A stretch of 23,991 nucleotides of DNA, taken from an uncultured Lachnospiraceae bacterium (lineage in GTDB: Bacteria > Bacillota > Clostridia > Lachnospirales > Lachnospiraceae). Position numbers and translations under genes: made by a program. Below are positions 22,985 through 23,991 of the stretch, in pieces (within the stretch, counting starts at the first letter, position 1; every line of letters starts with the position of its first letter). The notes beneath the pieces are model-generated. The model did not search any database, was not told where the DNA came from, and saw only the letters and a program-made list of their open reading frames with translations. Where the stretch lies: contig UQDA01000033.1 in assembly GCA_900539715.1 (NCBI GenBank), forward strand, positions 1-23,991. Direction: 5' to 3'.

Positions 22985-23743
22985 ATGAAAAAATTTTTGC
23001 TGCTATTAGGCATGGTGACCTGCATTTTTGGTGCAGCGGCATGCGGGAAAGCGGAAACGGAACAGACGGCAAATCAGCCCCAGTTTAATGAAGAAGCCCT
23101 CATCAATGCGGCAGACCAAATGATAGACGGGATGAATCAGGTACTTGCCAGTGGAATGAAGGAGCAATATGCAGAGGACGCGATGTACAGCGCAGGACTG
23201 GAAAGCTGGGAGAGTGCCCTCCGGGAACTCGGGGAATATAAGGGCGTTACGGACCACGAGGTGGTCATTGATGAAGACGGGGCAGTCATTAAAGCCATGG
23301 TAGGCGGAAGCGAGAGGAATGCCGTTGTTACCCTGAATGTGGATGCAAAGGGATATCTGACGGGGGTTTCTGCGGATATACAGTATTCCTTCGGAGAGCG
23401 TATGATAAACGCGGCGCTCAATACCCTGATGGGGATGGGAACGGTGTTCGTTGTCCTTATCATCATGATAGGCTGCATCAGCTGCTTTAAATTTATCCCG
23501 TCGCTTCAGGAGAAGTTTTCCCGCAAAGGGAAAAAGACAAAGGCTCCTCAGGCGGCAGAGCCGGTACAGTCAGCGCCTGCCGGGGCGATGGCAGCTCCTG
23601 CGCAGTCCGCTGCGCCTGCACAGGATGAAGAGCTTGTGGCGGTGATCGCGGCGGCTATCGCGGCGAGCGAGGGATATGAGAGCACAGACGGCTTTGTAGT
23701 CAGGAGCATCAGACGAAGGGGCAGCAGCTGGAAAAAAGGCTGA
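22985..23743 (+). CDS. OadG-like decarboxylase subunit with lipoprotein-like N-terminal domain
   Basis: A 252-residue protein. The first 20 residues form a signal peptide ending FGAAAC, a relaxed lipobox with Cys20. Residues 33-135 are a soluble domain resembling DUF3887-type extracytoplasmic domains. A membrane helix (about 147-169, GMGTVFVVLIIMIGCISCF) is followed by a Lys-rich segment, an Ala/Pro linker and the ending EELVAVIAAAIAASE...FVVRSIRRR, which is typical of the OadG/MmdD small subunit of sodium-pump decarboxylases. That subunit assembles the membrane complex. ATG 22985 has AAAGGGAG about 10 nt upstream. It lies between the carboxyltransferase and the biotin carrier. Confidence 0.85.
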   Translation: MKKFLLLLGMVTCIFGAAACGKAETEQTANQPQFNEEALINAADQMIDGMNQVLASGMKEQYAEDAMYSAGLESWESALRELGEYKGVTDHEVVIDEDGAVIKAMVGGSERNAVVTLNVDAKGYLTGVSADIQYSFGERMINAALNTLMGMGTVFVVLIIMIGCISCFKFIPSLQEKFSRKGKKTKAPQAAEPVQSAPAGAMAAPAQSAAPAQDEELVAVIAAAIAASEGYESTDGFVVRSIRRRGSSWKKG

Positions 23744-23800
23744 ACGCAGGTCCGGAACATAACATTATAAAAACGAAATGATCCACAGGAGGATTTGAAC

Positions 23801-23991
23801 ATGAAAAATTATACCATTACCGTAAATGGAAACGTATATGATGTCGTTGTAGAAGAGAAGGGGGCGGGAGCGCCCGTAGCAGCTCCTGTTGCAGCGCCCA
23901 AGGCGGCACCCAGACCGGCAGCGCCCGCAGCAGCTCCGGCACCCGCGCCGGCGGCAGCACCCGCCGGGGGCCCAGGGGGCAGACCTCCTGT
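23801..23991 (+). CDS. Biotin carrier subunit of the decarboxylase, partial (3' end missing)
   Basis: The first 63 codons of an open frame that runs off the window. It begins MKNYTITVNGNVYDVVVEE, the usual N-terminus of MmdC/GcdC-type biotinyl-carrier subunits in clostridia. An Ala/Pro-rich flexible linker (about 24-55) follows, which normally connects to the biotinyl domain with its MKM lysine. That domain lies beyond the window. The last ten codons become Gly/Pro/Arg-rich. AGGAGG lies 8 nt before the ATG. The beta (OadB-like) membrane subunit would be expected further downstream. Confidence 0.8.
   Translation, partial: MKNYTITVNGNVYDVVVEEKGAGAPVAAPVAAPKAAPRPAAPAAAPAPAPAAAPAGGPGGRPP

Noticed and set aside
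21574..23025. Minus-strand open frame of 483 codons opposite the carboxyltransferase
   Set aside because: It spans the whole real gene, has no ribosome site or family motif, and is Cys/Arg/Ile rich as expected for an antisense shadow.

Overview
The window looks like a chromosomal segment of a Gram-positive, strictly anaerobic gut-type Clostridium relative (Bacillota, Clostridia, most likely Lachnospiraceae). The evidence is the strong purine-rich ribosome binding sites, sigma-A promoters with perfect TATAAT boxes, an rpsU gene, the scpA-scpB pair next to DacF-type carboxypeptidases, a GH25 lysozyme with cell-wall-binding repeats, and a biotin-dependent sodium-pump decarboxylase operon. I cannot name the genus. 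No rRNA, tRNA, CRISPR array, phage gene or intact insertion sequence was seen.

Layout. (1) 1-4.6 kb is a small carbohydrate locus. A cytoplasmic GH20 beta-hexosaminidase and a Gfo/Idh/MocA oxidoreductase lie on the minus strand, and a second Gfo/Idh/MocA oxidoreductase diverges on the plus strand. Both oxidoreductases carry the same unusual Cys motif. The window opens with two GC-rich hairpins just past the stop of the first gene. (2) 4.6-4.86 kb is a palindrome-rich intergenic stretch. (3) 4.86-10.8 kb is a two-gene operon with overlapping reading frames. It encodes a 12-TM MMPL/RND transporter with a tetrapeptide-repeat cytoplasmic tail and a large membrane-anchored GLUG-repeat/coiled-coil surface protein. 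A strong terminator closes the operon. I consider this pair the best candidate for an undescribed system. (4) 10.9-14.9 kb carries degV and alaS in one unit, followed by rpsU under its own promoter with a leader that can form a pseudoknot. (5) 15-16.5 kb encodes a secreted GH25 lysozyme. (6) 16.5-21.4 kb is a tight run of a D,D-carboxypeptidase, a membrane metallophosphoesterase, scpA, scpB and a second D,D-carboxypeptidase, coupling cell-wall trimming with chromosome segregation. (7) 21.4 kb to the end is the start of an acyl-CoA decarboxylase operon: a divergent carboxyltransferase, an OadG-like subunit with a lipoprotein domain, and a biotin carrier cut by the window end.

Working together: the GH20/oxidoreductase genes probably process amino-sugar oligosaccharides in the cytoplasm. 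The MMPL/GLUG pair probably exports or organises an envelope component. The lysozyme and the two carboxypeptidases remodel peptidoglycan. The last operon probably turns decarboxylation energy into a sodium gradient. All function calls come from reading motifs by eye, with no database search.
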